From Bacillota bacterium (GTDB lineage Bacteria; Bacillota; Clostridia; Oscillospirales; Ruminococcaceae): a stretch of DNA of 8,791 nt. Positions within the stretch are counted from its first letter, which is position 1. Every line of letters begins with the position of its first letter. The stretch is from NCBI GenBank assembly GCA_023443315.1, contig JAEZVA010000050.1, forward strand, positions 1 to 8,791, given 5' to 3'. A program made the translations under genes and the position numbers. The notes beneath the pieces are model-generated. The model had not been told where the DNA came from. It saw only the letters and a program-made list of their open reading frames with translations, and made no database searches. Shown in pieces: positions 1 through 5,829 of the stretch.

Positions 1-164
1 ACCTCTTCGCGCAGGGTTTTGTTCTCGCGCACAAGGTCTAAAAAGCGGCGCATCAGCTCGTCGCGCTTATCCTTTAGCAGCTTGTGCCCGCGCACGGCGG
101 TAACCAGCTTGCGCTTTAGGCGGGTAAGCTCCATGCGGGTGGGATTTACATGTGTGGTTGCCAA
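1..164 (-). CDS. ntpD: V-type ATPase subunit D, N-terminal part (runs off window)
   Basis: This is the first 54 codons of the central rotor shaft subunit D, which turns inside the A3B3 head and passes torque to the membrane ring through subunit C. The translation carries the family's N-terminal signature: VNPTRMEL at residues 6-13, then a basic helix with RGHKLLKDKRDELM at 25-38. In subunit D this forms one strand of the long antiparallel coiled coil. The start is a TTG at 162-164. It lies 8 bases after AAAGGGGG (173-180), and a stop in the same frame lies shortly upstream with no ATG or GTG between. The only other candidate, an ATG at residue 11, would cut the conserved VNPTR motif. It follows B after a 103-base gap, and the rest of the gene is beyond position 1. 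The family call is very secure and the TTG start is likely. Confidence 0.93.
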   Translation of the reverse strand, partial: MATTHVNPTRMELTRLKRKLVTAVRGHKLLKDKRDELMRRFLDLVRENKTLREE

Positions 165-172
165 GAGTAGGA

Positions 173-180
173 CCCCCTTT
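173..180 (-). promoter_or_regulatory. Ribosome binding site of ntpD, supports TTG start
   Basis: On the minus strand this reads AAAGGGGG, 8 bases before the TTG at 164. It is a purine-rich but imperfect Shine-Dalgarno sequence. Together with the rare start codon it suggests weaker initiation of D than of A or B, in line with one D per three A and B. That rate difference is inferred. Confidence 0.6.
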
Positions 181-195
181 TTTTGCTAGGGATTT

Positions 196-249
196 GTTGT
201 GCGTTTATGGTTTTTGGGGGCTACGGTTTAAATAGCCTTCGCACACAAC
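196..249 (-). other. Nested inverted repeat between ntpB and ntpD
   Basis: This lies in the 103-base gap between B and D. In the transcript, GTTGTGTGCG (249-240) can pair with CGCACAAC (203-196), giving 8 base pairs with a 2-base bulge. Inside it, GGCTA (237-233) pairs with TAGCC (223-219) around a 9-base loop. No T-run directly follows either stem, so this does not look like an intrinsic terminator. It may be a processing, stability or translation-control structure between the 3-copy subunit B and the single-copy D. The pairing is seen; the function is inferred. Confidence 0.45.
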
Positions 250-267
250 CTTATAAAGAAACGCTGC

Positions 268-1641
268 TTACTTTTCCTCGTAATACTCGTCTAAGAATGC
301 GTCCTTGATGCGCTTTAGCTCGGCGCGGGGCAGGATGCGTAGCAGCTTCCAACCGATGGCAAGGGTCTCTTCGATGTCGCGGTTGGTCTGGTAGCCCTGC
401 GAAACATACTCGCGCTCGAACTCGTCGGCGAACTTCGCGTACAGCTTGTCAACCTCGGTCAGCGCCGCCTCACCTAGGATTACCATCAGCTCCTTTGCCT
501 CCTTGCCTCGTGCGTAGGCGGCAAACAGCTGGTTCATGGTGTTGGCATGGTCGGCACGGGTCTTGCCCTCGCCAATACCCTTATCCTTTAAGCGCGACAG
601 CGACGGCAGCACGTCAATGGGCGGTGCCACGTTCTTGCGGTACAGCTCGCGGCTTAGAATAATCTGCCCCTCAGTGATATAGCCCGTTAGGTCGGGGATG
701 GGGTGGGTCTTGTCGTCCTCGGGCATAGTCAGAATCGGGATCATCGTAATACTGCCGTTCTTGCCCTTTAGGCGCCCGGCGCGCTCATACAGCGACGCAA
801 GGTCGGTGTACATGTAGCCCGGGTAGCCACGGCGTCCGGGTACCTCCTTGCGTGCGGCAGAAACCTCACGCAGGGCGTCGGCGTAGTTGGTAATGTCGGT
901 CAAGATAACCAGTACGTGCATGCCCTTTTCAAACGCAAGGTACTCCGCGGCGGTTAAAGCCATACGCGGGGTGGCAATACGCTCTACGGCAGGGTCGTTT
1001 GCAAGGTTAATAAACAGCACCGCGCGGTCAAGCGCGCCCGTCTCGCGGAAGCTTTCGATAAAGAAGTTTGATTCCTCAAACGTAATACCCATCGCGGCAA
1101 ATACCACCGCAAACGGCTCGCTCGTGCCGCGCACCTTTGCCTGACGCGCAATCTGCGCGGCAAGGTTTGCGTGGGGCAGACCAGATGCCGAGAAGATGGG
1201 TAGCTTCTGTCCACGCACCAGTGTGTTCAGTCCGTCGATGGCAGAAACACCCGTCTGAATAAACTCCTGCGGGTAGTTGCGGGCGGCGGGGTTCATGGGC
1301 AGACCGTTGATGTCCCGGCGCTGCTCGGGCAGGATGTCTGGTCCGCCGTCGATGGGGCGTCCCAGTCCATCAAACACGCGGCTCAGCATATCCTCAGATA
1401 CCCCAAGCTCCATGCTGCGCCCTAAAAAGCGCACCTTGCTGTTAGAAAGGTTAATGCCCGTGGAGGACTCAAACAGCTGCACCAGCGCGTTTTGTCCGTC
1501 TATCTCTAGTACCTTGCAGCGGCGTTTTTCTCCGCTTGCAAGCTCAATCTCACCAAGGTCGTTGTAGTTGACGTCCTCGACGCCACGAACCAGCATAAGA
1601 GGACCTGCAACCTCTTCTATCGTGCGATATTCCTTCGGCAT
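268..1641 (-). CDS. ntpB: V-type ATPase subunit B (non-catalytic nucleotide-binding subunit)
   Basis: Subunit B alternates with A in the cytoplasmic A3B3 head and completes the nucleotide sites at the A-B interfaces without hydrolysing ATP. The 457 residues match the usual bacterial and archaeal length. An N-terminal beta-barrel (about 1-75, with VAGPLMLVRGVE at 11-22) precedes the RecA-like core. Where A has its P-loop, B has SASGLPHANL (151-160), the degenerate loop lacking GxxxxGKT that marks the non-catalytic subunit. The stretch PGRRGYPGYMYTDLASLYERAGR (268-290) is a strong family block. The C-terminal helical domain ends in DEYYEEK. The ATG at 1641 shares one base with the TGA of A (TGATG). 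A strong AAGGAGG (1649-1655), 7 bases away, lies inside the last codons of A. This tight coupling suits equal A and B output. The gene is complete and unremarkable. Confidence 0.98.
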   Translation of the reverse strand: MPKEYRTIEEVAGPLMLVRGVEDVNYNDLGEIELASGEKRRCKVLEIDGQNALVQLFESSTGINLSNSKVRFLGRSMELGVSEDMLSRVFDGLGRPIDGGPDILPEQRRDINGLPMNPAARNYPQEFIQTGVSAIDGLNTLVRGQKLPIFSASGLPHANLAAQIARQAKVRGTSEPFAVVFAAMGITFEESNFFIESFRETGALDRAVLFINLANDPAVERIATPRMALTAAEYLAFEKGMHVLVILTDITNYADALREVSAARKEVPGRRGYPGYMYTDLASLYERAGRLKGKNGSITMIPILTMPEDDKTHPIPDLTGYITEGQIILSRELYRKNVAPPIDVLPSLSRLKDKGIGEGKTRADHANTMNQLFAAYARGKEAKELMVILGEAALTEVDKLYAKFADEFEREYVSQGYQTNRDIEETLAIGWKLLRILPRAELKRIKDAFLDEYYEEK

Positions 1642-3413
1642 CAGAATTCCTCCTTCTGCTTGGCTAGCTCATCAATCTGGGTGTGCATCTCGGCGAGGAT
1701 GCTGTCGTACTCGGTCTGCAAGTTGTCCTGCAGGGTGTACTTAAAGCGTCCCACGCGCTCGTGCACGGGCAGACTTACCAGCTTATCGATTGAGATGCCG
1801 TTTGCAAGCGCCTGCGCGCTGATGTTGTACATCTCCAAAATCAGCTTCATCATCAGCCGCTGCTTTTCCAGCGGGCTGTAGGTGTCCACCTCGTGGAACG
1901 CGTCTTGATGCAAAAAGTCCTCGCGAATCGACCGTGCGGATTCGAGCTTTAAGCGGTCGGGCGGGCTAAGTGCGTCCATACCAACCAGCTTTACGATCTC
2001 CTCCAGCTCCGACTCCTCCTGCAGCAGGCGCATCATCGCCGCGCGCAGTGCGGTCCAGTCGGTGCTTACGGTGTCGTTAAACCAGTTTGCCATCGAGTCC
2101 ACATACAGCGAGTAGCTGGTTAACCAGTTGATGGCGGGGAAGTGTCTGCGGTAGGCAAGCGATGAGTCAAGCCCCCAGAACACCTTTACAATACGCAGCG
2201 TCGCCTGCGAAACTGGCTCCGAGATATCGCCGCCGGGGGGGCTTACCGCGCCAATAACCGAAAGCGCACCCTCACGCTCCTGCGACCCTAGGGTGTTTAC
2301 GCGTCCCGCGCGCTCGTAGAACTGCGCAAGGCGGCTGCCCAGGTATGCGGGGTAGCCTTCCTCACCGGGCATCTCCTCAAGACGACCCGACATCTCGCGC
2401 AACGCCTCCGCCCAGCGGGAGGTGGAGTCTGCCATCAGTGCCACCGAGTAGCCCATATCGCGGAAGTATTCCGCTATCGTAATGCCGGTGTAGATAGACG
2501 CCTCGCGCGCCGCAACCGGCATGTCCGAGGTGTTTGCAATCAGCACCGTGCGCTTCATCAGCGAATGCCCCGTTTTGGGGTCCTTTAGCTCGGGGAACTC
2601 GTTGAGTACGTCGGTCATCTCGTTGCCGCGCTCGCCGCAGCCGATGTACACAACGATGTCTGCCTCCGCCCATTTGGCAAGCTGGTGCTGAACCACAGTC
2701 TTACCACTGCCAAACGGTCCGGGAATGGACGCAACGCCGCCCTTTGCAATGGGGAACAGTGTGTCGATTACGCGCTGACCCGTAACCAGCGGCATGTCGG
2801 GTGACAGCTTCTTTTTATACGGTCTGCCCTGACGCACCGGCCATTTTTGCAGCATGGGTAGCGTATGGCGGGTGCCCTTGTTGTCTTCTATCACCGCGAT
2901 GGTTTCGGTAATGGTAAAGTCGCCCTGCTCGATTGAGACAATCTGTCCCGACACGCCGTAGGGCACCAAAATACGGTGTTCGATAATCTCGGTCTCCTGC
3001 ACGGTGCCTAAGATATCGCCCGCCGCAACCTCGTCGCCCGCCTTTTTCACGGGGACAAAGCTCCACTTCTTTTCTCGGGAAATAGCGGGAATCTCCACGC
3101 CGCGCGTTAAGTTTGTGCCCGTCAGACGCATGATGTCGTCAAGCGGACGCTGAATTCCGTCAAAGATGCTGCCCATCAGTCCGGGTGCAAGCTCCACGCT
3201 CAGGGGAGCGCCCGTCGATTCCACCGGCTCGCCTGGTCCAAGACCCGAGGTTTCCTCGTAAACCTGAATGGACGCGCGGTCGCCGTGTATCTCGATTATC
3301 TCGCCGATTAGGCGCTGCTGTGAAACGCGCACCACGTCGAACATATTCGCGTCGCGCATGCCCTGTGCAATAACGAGCGGTCCGGCAACCTTTTTGATTG
3401 TACCTGTGCTCAT
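1641..3413 (-). CDS. ntpA: V-type ATPase subunit A (catalytic subunit)
   Basis: Subunit A hydrolyses or makes ATP at the three catalytic sites of the A3B3 head. In the 590-residue form the Walker A loop is GPFGSGKT (232-239). The catalytic glutamate sits in GCGERGNE (E261), and the Walker B strand is SVALMADS (323-330) followed by TSRWAEALRE. A non-homologous insert, typical of A and absent from B and F-type beta, covers roughly 115-190. The C-terminal helical bundle ends in KQKEEF. The frame stays open to an ATG at 3455, but I place the start at the ATG at 3411-3413. It has GGAAAGGG (3423-3430) 9 bases upstream and begins MSTGTIKKVAGPLVIAQGM, matching the family's N-terminus. The 14-residue extension is basic, has no well-placed ribosome binding site and does not look conserved. 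The gene follows F after a 107-base gap and abuts B. Confidence 0.98.
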   Translation of the reverse strand: MSTGTIKKVAGPLVIAQGMRDANMFDVVRVSQQRLIGEIIEIHGDRASIQVYEETSGLGPGEPVESTGAPLSVELAPGLMGSIFDGIQRPLDDIMRLTGTNLTRGVEIPAISREKKWSFVPVKKAGDEVAAGDILGTVQETEIIEHRILVPYGVSGQIVSIEQGDFTITETIAVIEDNKGTRHTLPMLQKWPVRQGRPYKKKLSPDMPLVTGQRVIDTLFPIAKGGVASIPGPFGSGKTVVQHQLAKWAEADIVVYIGCGERGNEMTDVLNEFPELKDPKTGHSLMKRTVLIANTSDMPVAAREASIYTGITIAEYFRDMGYSVALMADSTSRWAEALREMSGRLEEMPGEEGYPAYLGSRLAQFYERAGRVNTLGSQEREGALSVIGAVSPPGGDISEPVSQATLRIVKVFWGLDSSLAYRRHFPAINWLTSYSLYVDSMANWFNDTVSTDWTALRAAMMRLLQEESELEEIVKLVGMDALSPPDRLKLESARSIREDFLHQDAFHEVDTYSPLEKQRLMMKLILEMYNISAQALANGISIDKLVSLPVHERVGRFKYTLQDNLQTEYDSILAEMHTQIDELAKQKEEF

Positions 3414-3422
3414 TGTATCAAA

Positions 3423-3430
3423 CCCTTTCC
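3423..3430 (-). promoter_or_regulatory. Ribosome binding site deciding the ntpA start
   Basis: On the minus strand this is GGAAAGGG, 9 bases before the ATG at 3413. It favours the 590-residue form of subunit A over the 604-residue form starting at 3455, whose nearest purine run (AGAGG) is about 13 bases from the ATG. A short GC-only hairpin lies just upstream (3436-3448). Confidence 0.65.
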
Positions 3431-3435
3431 GGCCG

Positions 3436-3448
3436 CGCGCTGTGCGCG
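3436..3448 (-). other. Short GC hairpin upstream of the ntpA ribosome binding site
   Basis: CGCGC, a 3-base loop and GCGCG form a perfect 5-bp stem. It ends about 5 bases before the ribosome binding site of A, in the F-A gap. It may help keep the binding site open or may be chance in GC-rich sequence. No T-run follows, so it is not a terminator. The rest of the gap (3449-3520) shows no clear motif. Confidence 0.3.
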
Positions 3449-3520
3449 AAACCATGGAATAGTGATAGCCTCTGCCCTCGGACAGAAAACCTTATTGATG
3501 ATAAAACTATAAAAACCGTC

Positions 3521-3844
3521 CTACTGCTCCGGCCCAAAGATGATGTCGGAGCCAACCGCCTGTTCCACACACTTGCGCACGCTTCTAAGCCCTGCGCCGG
3601 TATTGCCCGACACCCCGGGAATTAGGATAACCGCGGGCAAAACGTTCTTTGCGCACCGCTCAAGCTCCTGCGCCAGTGTCTCGGCAAGCGATTCGGTCAC
3701 ATACAGCACCGCGTAGCTGTCCTCCGAAAGTCTGCGAAAGGTCTTTACCGCCTCGGTGGGGTCGTCCACCGCGTAGATGTCAAGCCCAAGTGCAGAAAAG
3801 CCGTAGATGCTGTCGCGGTCGCCCAGTACGCCAATCCTATACAT
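3521..3844 (-). CDS. ntpG: V-type ATPase subunit F (rotor shaft)
   Basis: Subunit F (NtpG in Enterococcus naming) binds subunit D in the central shaft. In related enzymes it stabilises the shaft and stimulates ATP hydrolysis. The 107 residues match the family's usual 100-110. The N-terminal Rossmann-like half shows YRIGVLGDRDSIYGFSALGLD (2-22), with the usual GDxxS/T and GFxxLG pattern. A second strand, YAVLYVTE (44-51), follows, and then LPAVILIPGVSGNTG (69-83), the conserved IPG loop. The C-terminal helix (about 86-100) is the part that usually contacts the head. The ATG at 3844 overlaps the end of C by 8 bases. A GAGGGAG (3849-3855) lies within the last codons of C, so translation is probably coupled to C, which is also present in one copy. 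The gene is intact. Confidence 0.95.
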   Translation of the reverse strand: MYRIGVLGDRDSIYGFSALGLDIYAVDDPTEAVKTFRRLSEDSYAVLYVTESLAETLAQELERCAKNVLPAVILIPGVSGNTGAGLRSVRKCVEQAVGSDIIFGPEQ

Positions 3845-4808
3845 ACATCTCCCTCAGCCTTTCCCTTACGGACTGCTCCGAAAGTTGGTTTTGCTTTGCA
3901 GTCAACATCAGCCGCACCATGGCAAGCTCATTCTCCCGCGCAAGCAGGTAAGCCGCAAGCGGCTCGATGGTAAACGAATGGTATTTCTGCGGGCGAATTA
4001 GCTCCATCACCGCATTGTCGGCATACCGCTCATACTGTGCAAACGAGCCGCGCAGTGCTGTGGCCGCATCCGCAAACGCGGTGGTCTCTAAATACTTCAG
4101 CATCGGCTCAAAGCCGCCTGCCGCAGCCTCGGCAAGGCTGTCGGTATCAAGCCCCTCGCAGGGGCACAGTGCTTTTTTTATAAATTCAAGGCGTTTGCCC
4201 GTCTTTTGGCAGCGCGCCGCAATCTTGATGTTCGCAAGCGCCGCGGTAAGCTGCGCATAGCTGCGTATCAGACCAAAAGCCGACGCATTGCCCGCCTCTA
4301 ACACCGCCTGCAGTGCCGCGCGGTCTACTATCACATCGCACAGCTGCCCATCGCCGGTGTGGGAAAGGGCAAGGTACGCCTCCTCGGCGGCTGCGCGCAT
4401 GCCTGCGGGCAGAGCCGCGTAGTTGCGCTCACGCACCGCGTCATAGATGAGCTCGGGTGGGGCCGTGCCGTTGTGGCTATATACCCCAGCAAGGGTTTGG
4501 TCGGTATACACCAGCTTGATGGCCGCCTTGAGGTTGTGGTAGTCGTTTGCCAGCAAAAACACGTCAAACACCGACATATCGTCAACCAGCTCACGCAGCA
4601 GCGCCCATGTTTTTTCCCGCTCGGTCAAAAGCAGGCTGCTCACGCTTTGGTTTGCATCACCCGTGCCCCAGCCCTTTTCGGCCAGCAGGCGCACGCAGTC
4701 TGCCGCAGTTTTTGCCGCCATCAGGGTGTCGAGCGTCTGTGCGCTGAGCAGGGTAAGCTCCTTTGCACGGATGCGCGCGACCGCATAGGCGTAACCGTTA
4801 TCGGACAT
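3837..4808 (-). CDS. ntpC: V-type ATPase subunit C (d-type, couples shaft to K ring)
   Basis: Subunit C (AC39/d-type) is the funnel-shaped protein that seats the D-F shaft on the K ring. Its 323 residues are normal for the family. The start YAYAVARIRAKELTLL (6-21) is the typical N-terminus, and the rest is mostly helical in three similar bundles. A family-like segment, FDVFLLANDYHNLKAAIKL, is near 80-98, and RPQKYHSFTIEPLAAYLLARENELAMVRLML lies near the C-terminus. The ATG at 4806-4808 is firmly set: a TAA in the same frame lies two codons upstream, so no longer form is possible. No ribosome binding site stands at normal distance; the nearest, GGAAAGG, is about 14 bases away. A small open frame ends 11 bases into this gene, so initiation may depend on coupling. 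The last 8 bases overlap F. Confidence 0.96.
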   Translation of the reverse strand: MSDNGYAYAVARIRAKELTLLSAQTLDTLMAAKTAADCVRLLAEKGWGTGDANQSVSSLLLTEREKTWALLRELVDDMSVFDVFLLANDYHNLKAAIKLVYTDQTLAGVYSHNGTAPPELIYDAVRERNYAALPAGMRAAAEEAYLALSHTGDGQLCDVIVDRAALQAVLEAGNASAFGLIRSYAQLTAALANIKIAARCQKTGKRLEFIKKALCPCEGLDTDSLAEAAAGGFEPMLKYLETTAFADAATALRGSFAQYERYADNAVMELIRPQKYHSFTIEPLAAYLLARENELAMVRLMLTAKQNQLSEQSVRERLREMYV

Positions 4809-4887
4809 ACTTTATGACCATGCCTTTCCGGCTTTTTTCAAGCACCACGCAGCCCTCCCGGCATATGGCAAACGCCAACACCGACAA
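4798..4887 (-). CDS. Possible small ORF overlapping the ntpC start (doubtful)
   Basis: Most of the 120-base gap between E and C stays open in one frame from a TGA at 4915-4917 to a TAA at 4798-4800. That TAA lies 11 bases inside C. With a TTG start at 4887 it would make 29 residues; with a GTG at 4881, 27. The end of the product reads VVLEKSRKGMVIKYVR. No ribosome binding site precedes either start. I do not recognise the peptide, and the case rests only on the overlap and on the lack of a good ribosome binding site for C. It could be a leader peptide coupling translation into C, or a chance open frame. Confidence 0.2.
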   Translation of the reverse strand: MSVLAFAICREGCVVLEKSRKGMVIKYVR

Positions 4888-4928
4888 TCGGCTGCGGCTA
4901 TCAAAAGCCTGGTATCAAAAAATGCCTA

Positions 4929-5540
4929 TTAAGCAAATAGAATTGCCGAGACCTTATCCTGCAGGGTCTCCTGCGCGGCGTAGAACAACGCCTCAAACGA
5001 GCAGTTGATCTCGATGTCGCCGCCGGCGCTTTCATCGTTGTAAATCAGAATAAAGCCGCCGTCGATGTCCCTTGCATCCTTATCCAAGGTCAGTGCGCCG
5101 CCCTTGGCGGTGGCAAGCACCCCTAGCTTTAAGGCGTACCCCGATGGCATGCGGGCAAGGTCGGTCTGCGAAAAGCAGATTCTGCCCTGCTGTGCCAACA
5201 CGTTCGCGTCAACCAGCCGCTCAATCAGGCTAAAGTAATCCGCATCGGGCAGGCTAAGCAAAGCGCGCCTTGCGTCTACAATCACACCGCCAATCAGCTG
5301 CTGCTTTTTGGCAAGCAACGCCTGGCGTTTTGCAAGCAACGCGGCGGACTGTGCGTTCTTTTGGATGTCGTCAGCCTGCGCGTGTGCGCTTTCTAGCGTC
5401 TTGTCCGCTTGAAAACGAGCCTGCGCCACGGCGGCGTCTACCGTCGCCTTTGCGTCGGCGTTTGCCTTTTGCAGCAGCTCTGCCGCCTCGGCGTTTGCCT
5501 CGTCCTCAATCCGTTTTACTATCTTATCCAGTCCTGTCAT
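4929..5540 (-). CDS. ntpE: V-type ATPase subunit E (peripheral stalk)
   Basis: Subunit E pairs with the G/H-type subunit to form the peripheral stalks, present in two copies in bacterial enzymes, that stop the A3B3 head turning with the rotor. At 203 residues it has the family's length. The first ~95 residues are a charged, alanine-rich helix (IVKRIEDEANAEAAELLQKA, 6-25) for the coiled coil with its partner. The C-terminal part is a globular head-binding domain with DGGFILIYND and the family-like EINCSFEALF. The frame is open to a TTG at 5546, but that codon lies one base after AGGAGAG. The ATG at 5538-5540 stands 7 bases from the same site and is the better start. A 289-base gap separates the gene from K, and 120 bases separate it from C. 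The function is clear although sequence conservation in this family is low. Confidence 0.94.
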   Translation of the reverse strand: MTGLDKIVKRIEDEANAEAAELLQKANADAKATVDAAVAQARFQADKTLESAHAQADDIQKNAQSAALLAKRQALLAKKQQLIGGVIVDARRALLSLPDADYFSLIERLVDANVLAQQGRICFSQTDLARMPSGYALKLGVLATAKGGALTLDKDARDIDGGFILIYNDESAGGDIEINCSFEALFYAAQETLQDKVSAILFA

Positions 5541-5547
5541 TGACAAG

Positions 5548-5554
5548 CTCTCCT
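5548..5554 (-). promoter_or_regulatory. Ribosome binding site deciding the ntpE start
   Basis: On the minus strand this is AGGAGAG. It is 7 bases from the ATG at 5540 and only one base from the TTG at 5546, which selects the ATG. Confidence 0.75.
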
Positions 5555-5671
5555 AACTTTTTTAAAGGGGAGAATACAGGTTGCTATGCAAAACCGGTCA
5601 CCAGATCGGCTCTACTACCCCTTGTATTTTATACGCAACAAACCCCAAAGCGAGTTCGATTTGACACCGCA

Positions 5672-5722
5672 CGAAGTGCGGTTGCGCTCGAAGTGCGGTT
5701 GCGCTCGAAGCGCGGTTGCACC
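5672..5722. repeat. 17-bp tandem repeat, three copies, in the K-E gap
   Basis: Plus-strand copies lie at 5672-5688 and 5689-5705 (both CGAAGTGCGGTTGCGCT) and at 5706-5722 (CGAAGCGCGGTTGCACC, three changes). The unit is not a multiple of three, and the one minus-strand frame crossing it has no ribosome binding site, so it is non-coding. In the transcript the repeats can fold: ACCGCAC-TTC-GTGCGGT (5682-5666) is a perfect 7-bp stem at one edge, and GCGCT-TCG-AGCGC forms at the junction of the 5706-5722 copy with its neighbour. Repeat expansion of a small hairpin element is a plausible origin. Confidence 0.8.
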
Positions 5723-5761
5723 TGTTGCGGGCGGGTTTGTTGTAGTCTATCGTCAATAAAC

Positions 5762-5776
5762 ACGCCGCAAGGGCGT
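5762..5776 (-). other. Small inverted repeat in the K-E gap
   Basis: ACGCC (5762-5766) and GGCGT (5772-5776) flank a 5-base loop. It is the third hairpin in a row after the K stop codon. Alone it could be chance; its place beside two stronger hairpins makes it worth noting. Confidence 0.3.
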
Positions 5777-5777
5777 A

Positions 5778-5821
5778 CGGCAGGTGGTGCCTGCCGCTTG
5801 AAAATAAAGCCTGTTTTCAAG
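5778..5821 (-). other. Two abutting hairpins after the ntpK stop codon
   Basis: Directly after K the transcript reads CTTGAAAA, a 9-base loop and TTTTCAAG (5821-5797; 8 perfect pairs). With no spacer, CGGCAGG, a 5-base loop and CCTGCCG follow (5796-5778; 7 perfect pairs). No T-run follows the second stem, so a classical intrinsic terminator is unlikely. Such stems after a highly expressed gene commonly protect the upstream mRNA from 3'-end decay. Here they could keep K transcripts more abundant than those of E and the genes after it. The stems are seen; the role is inferred. Confidence 0.55.
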
Positions 5822-5829
5822 TTTATTCA

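Noticed and set aside
268..3413. F-type ATP synthase alpha and beta as an alternative identity for B and A
   Set aside because: A has the non-homologous insert and length of V-type A, B has the degenerate V-type loop, and D, C, F, I and the four-helix K are V-type subunits with no F-type counterpart of this kind.
4359..4817. 152-codon plus-strand frame opposite ntpC
   Set aside because: It is antisense to a clear, conserved gene, and its product has no recognisable family pattern.
5628..5633. TATAAA on the minus strand as an internal promoter for ntpE onwards
   Set aside because: The hexamer at 17 bases upstream (AACTCG) is a poor -35. An internal promoter is possible but one AT-rich hexamer is not enough; RNA start mapping would settle it.
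5661..5666. Perfect TTGACA on the plus strand as a -35 box
   Set aside because: No -10 box stands at 16-18 bases, and no plus-strand gene follows; the downstream sequence is the tandem repeat.
5629..5820. 63-codon minus-strand frame from a TTG in the K-E gap
   Set aside because: The TTG lies inside a hairpin arm and has no ribosome binding site. The 17-base repeat is read in shifting phases, so the product has no consistent repeat, and the composition is not protein-like.
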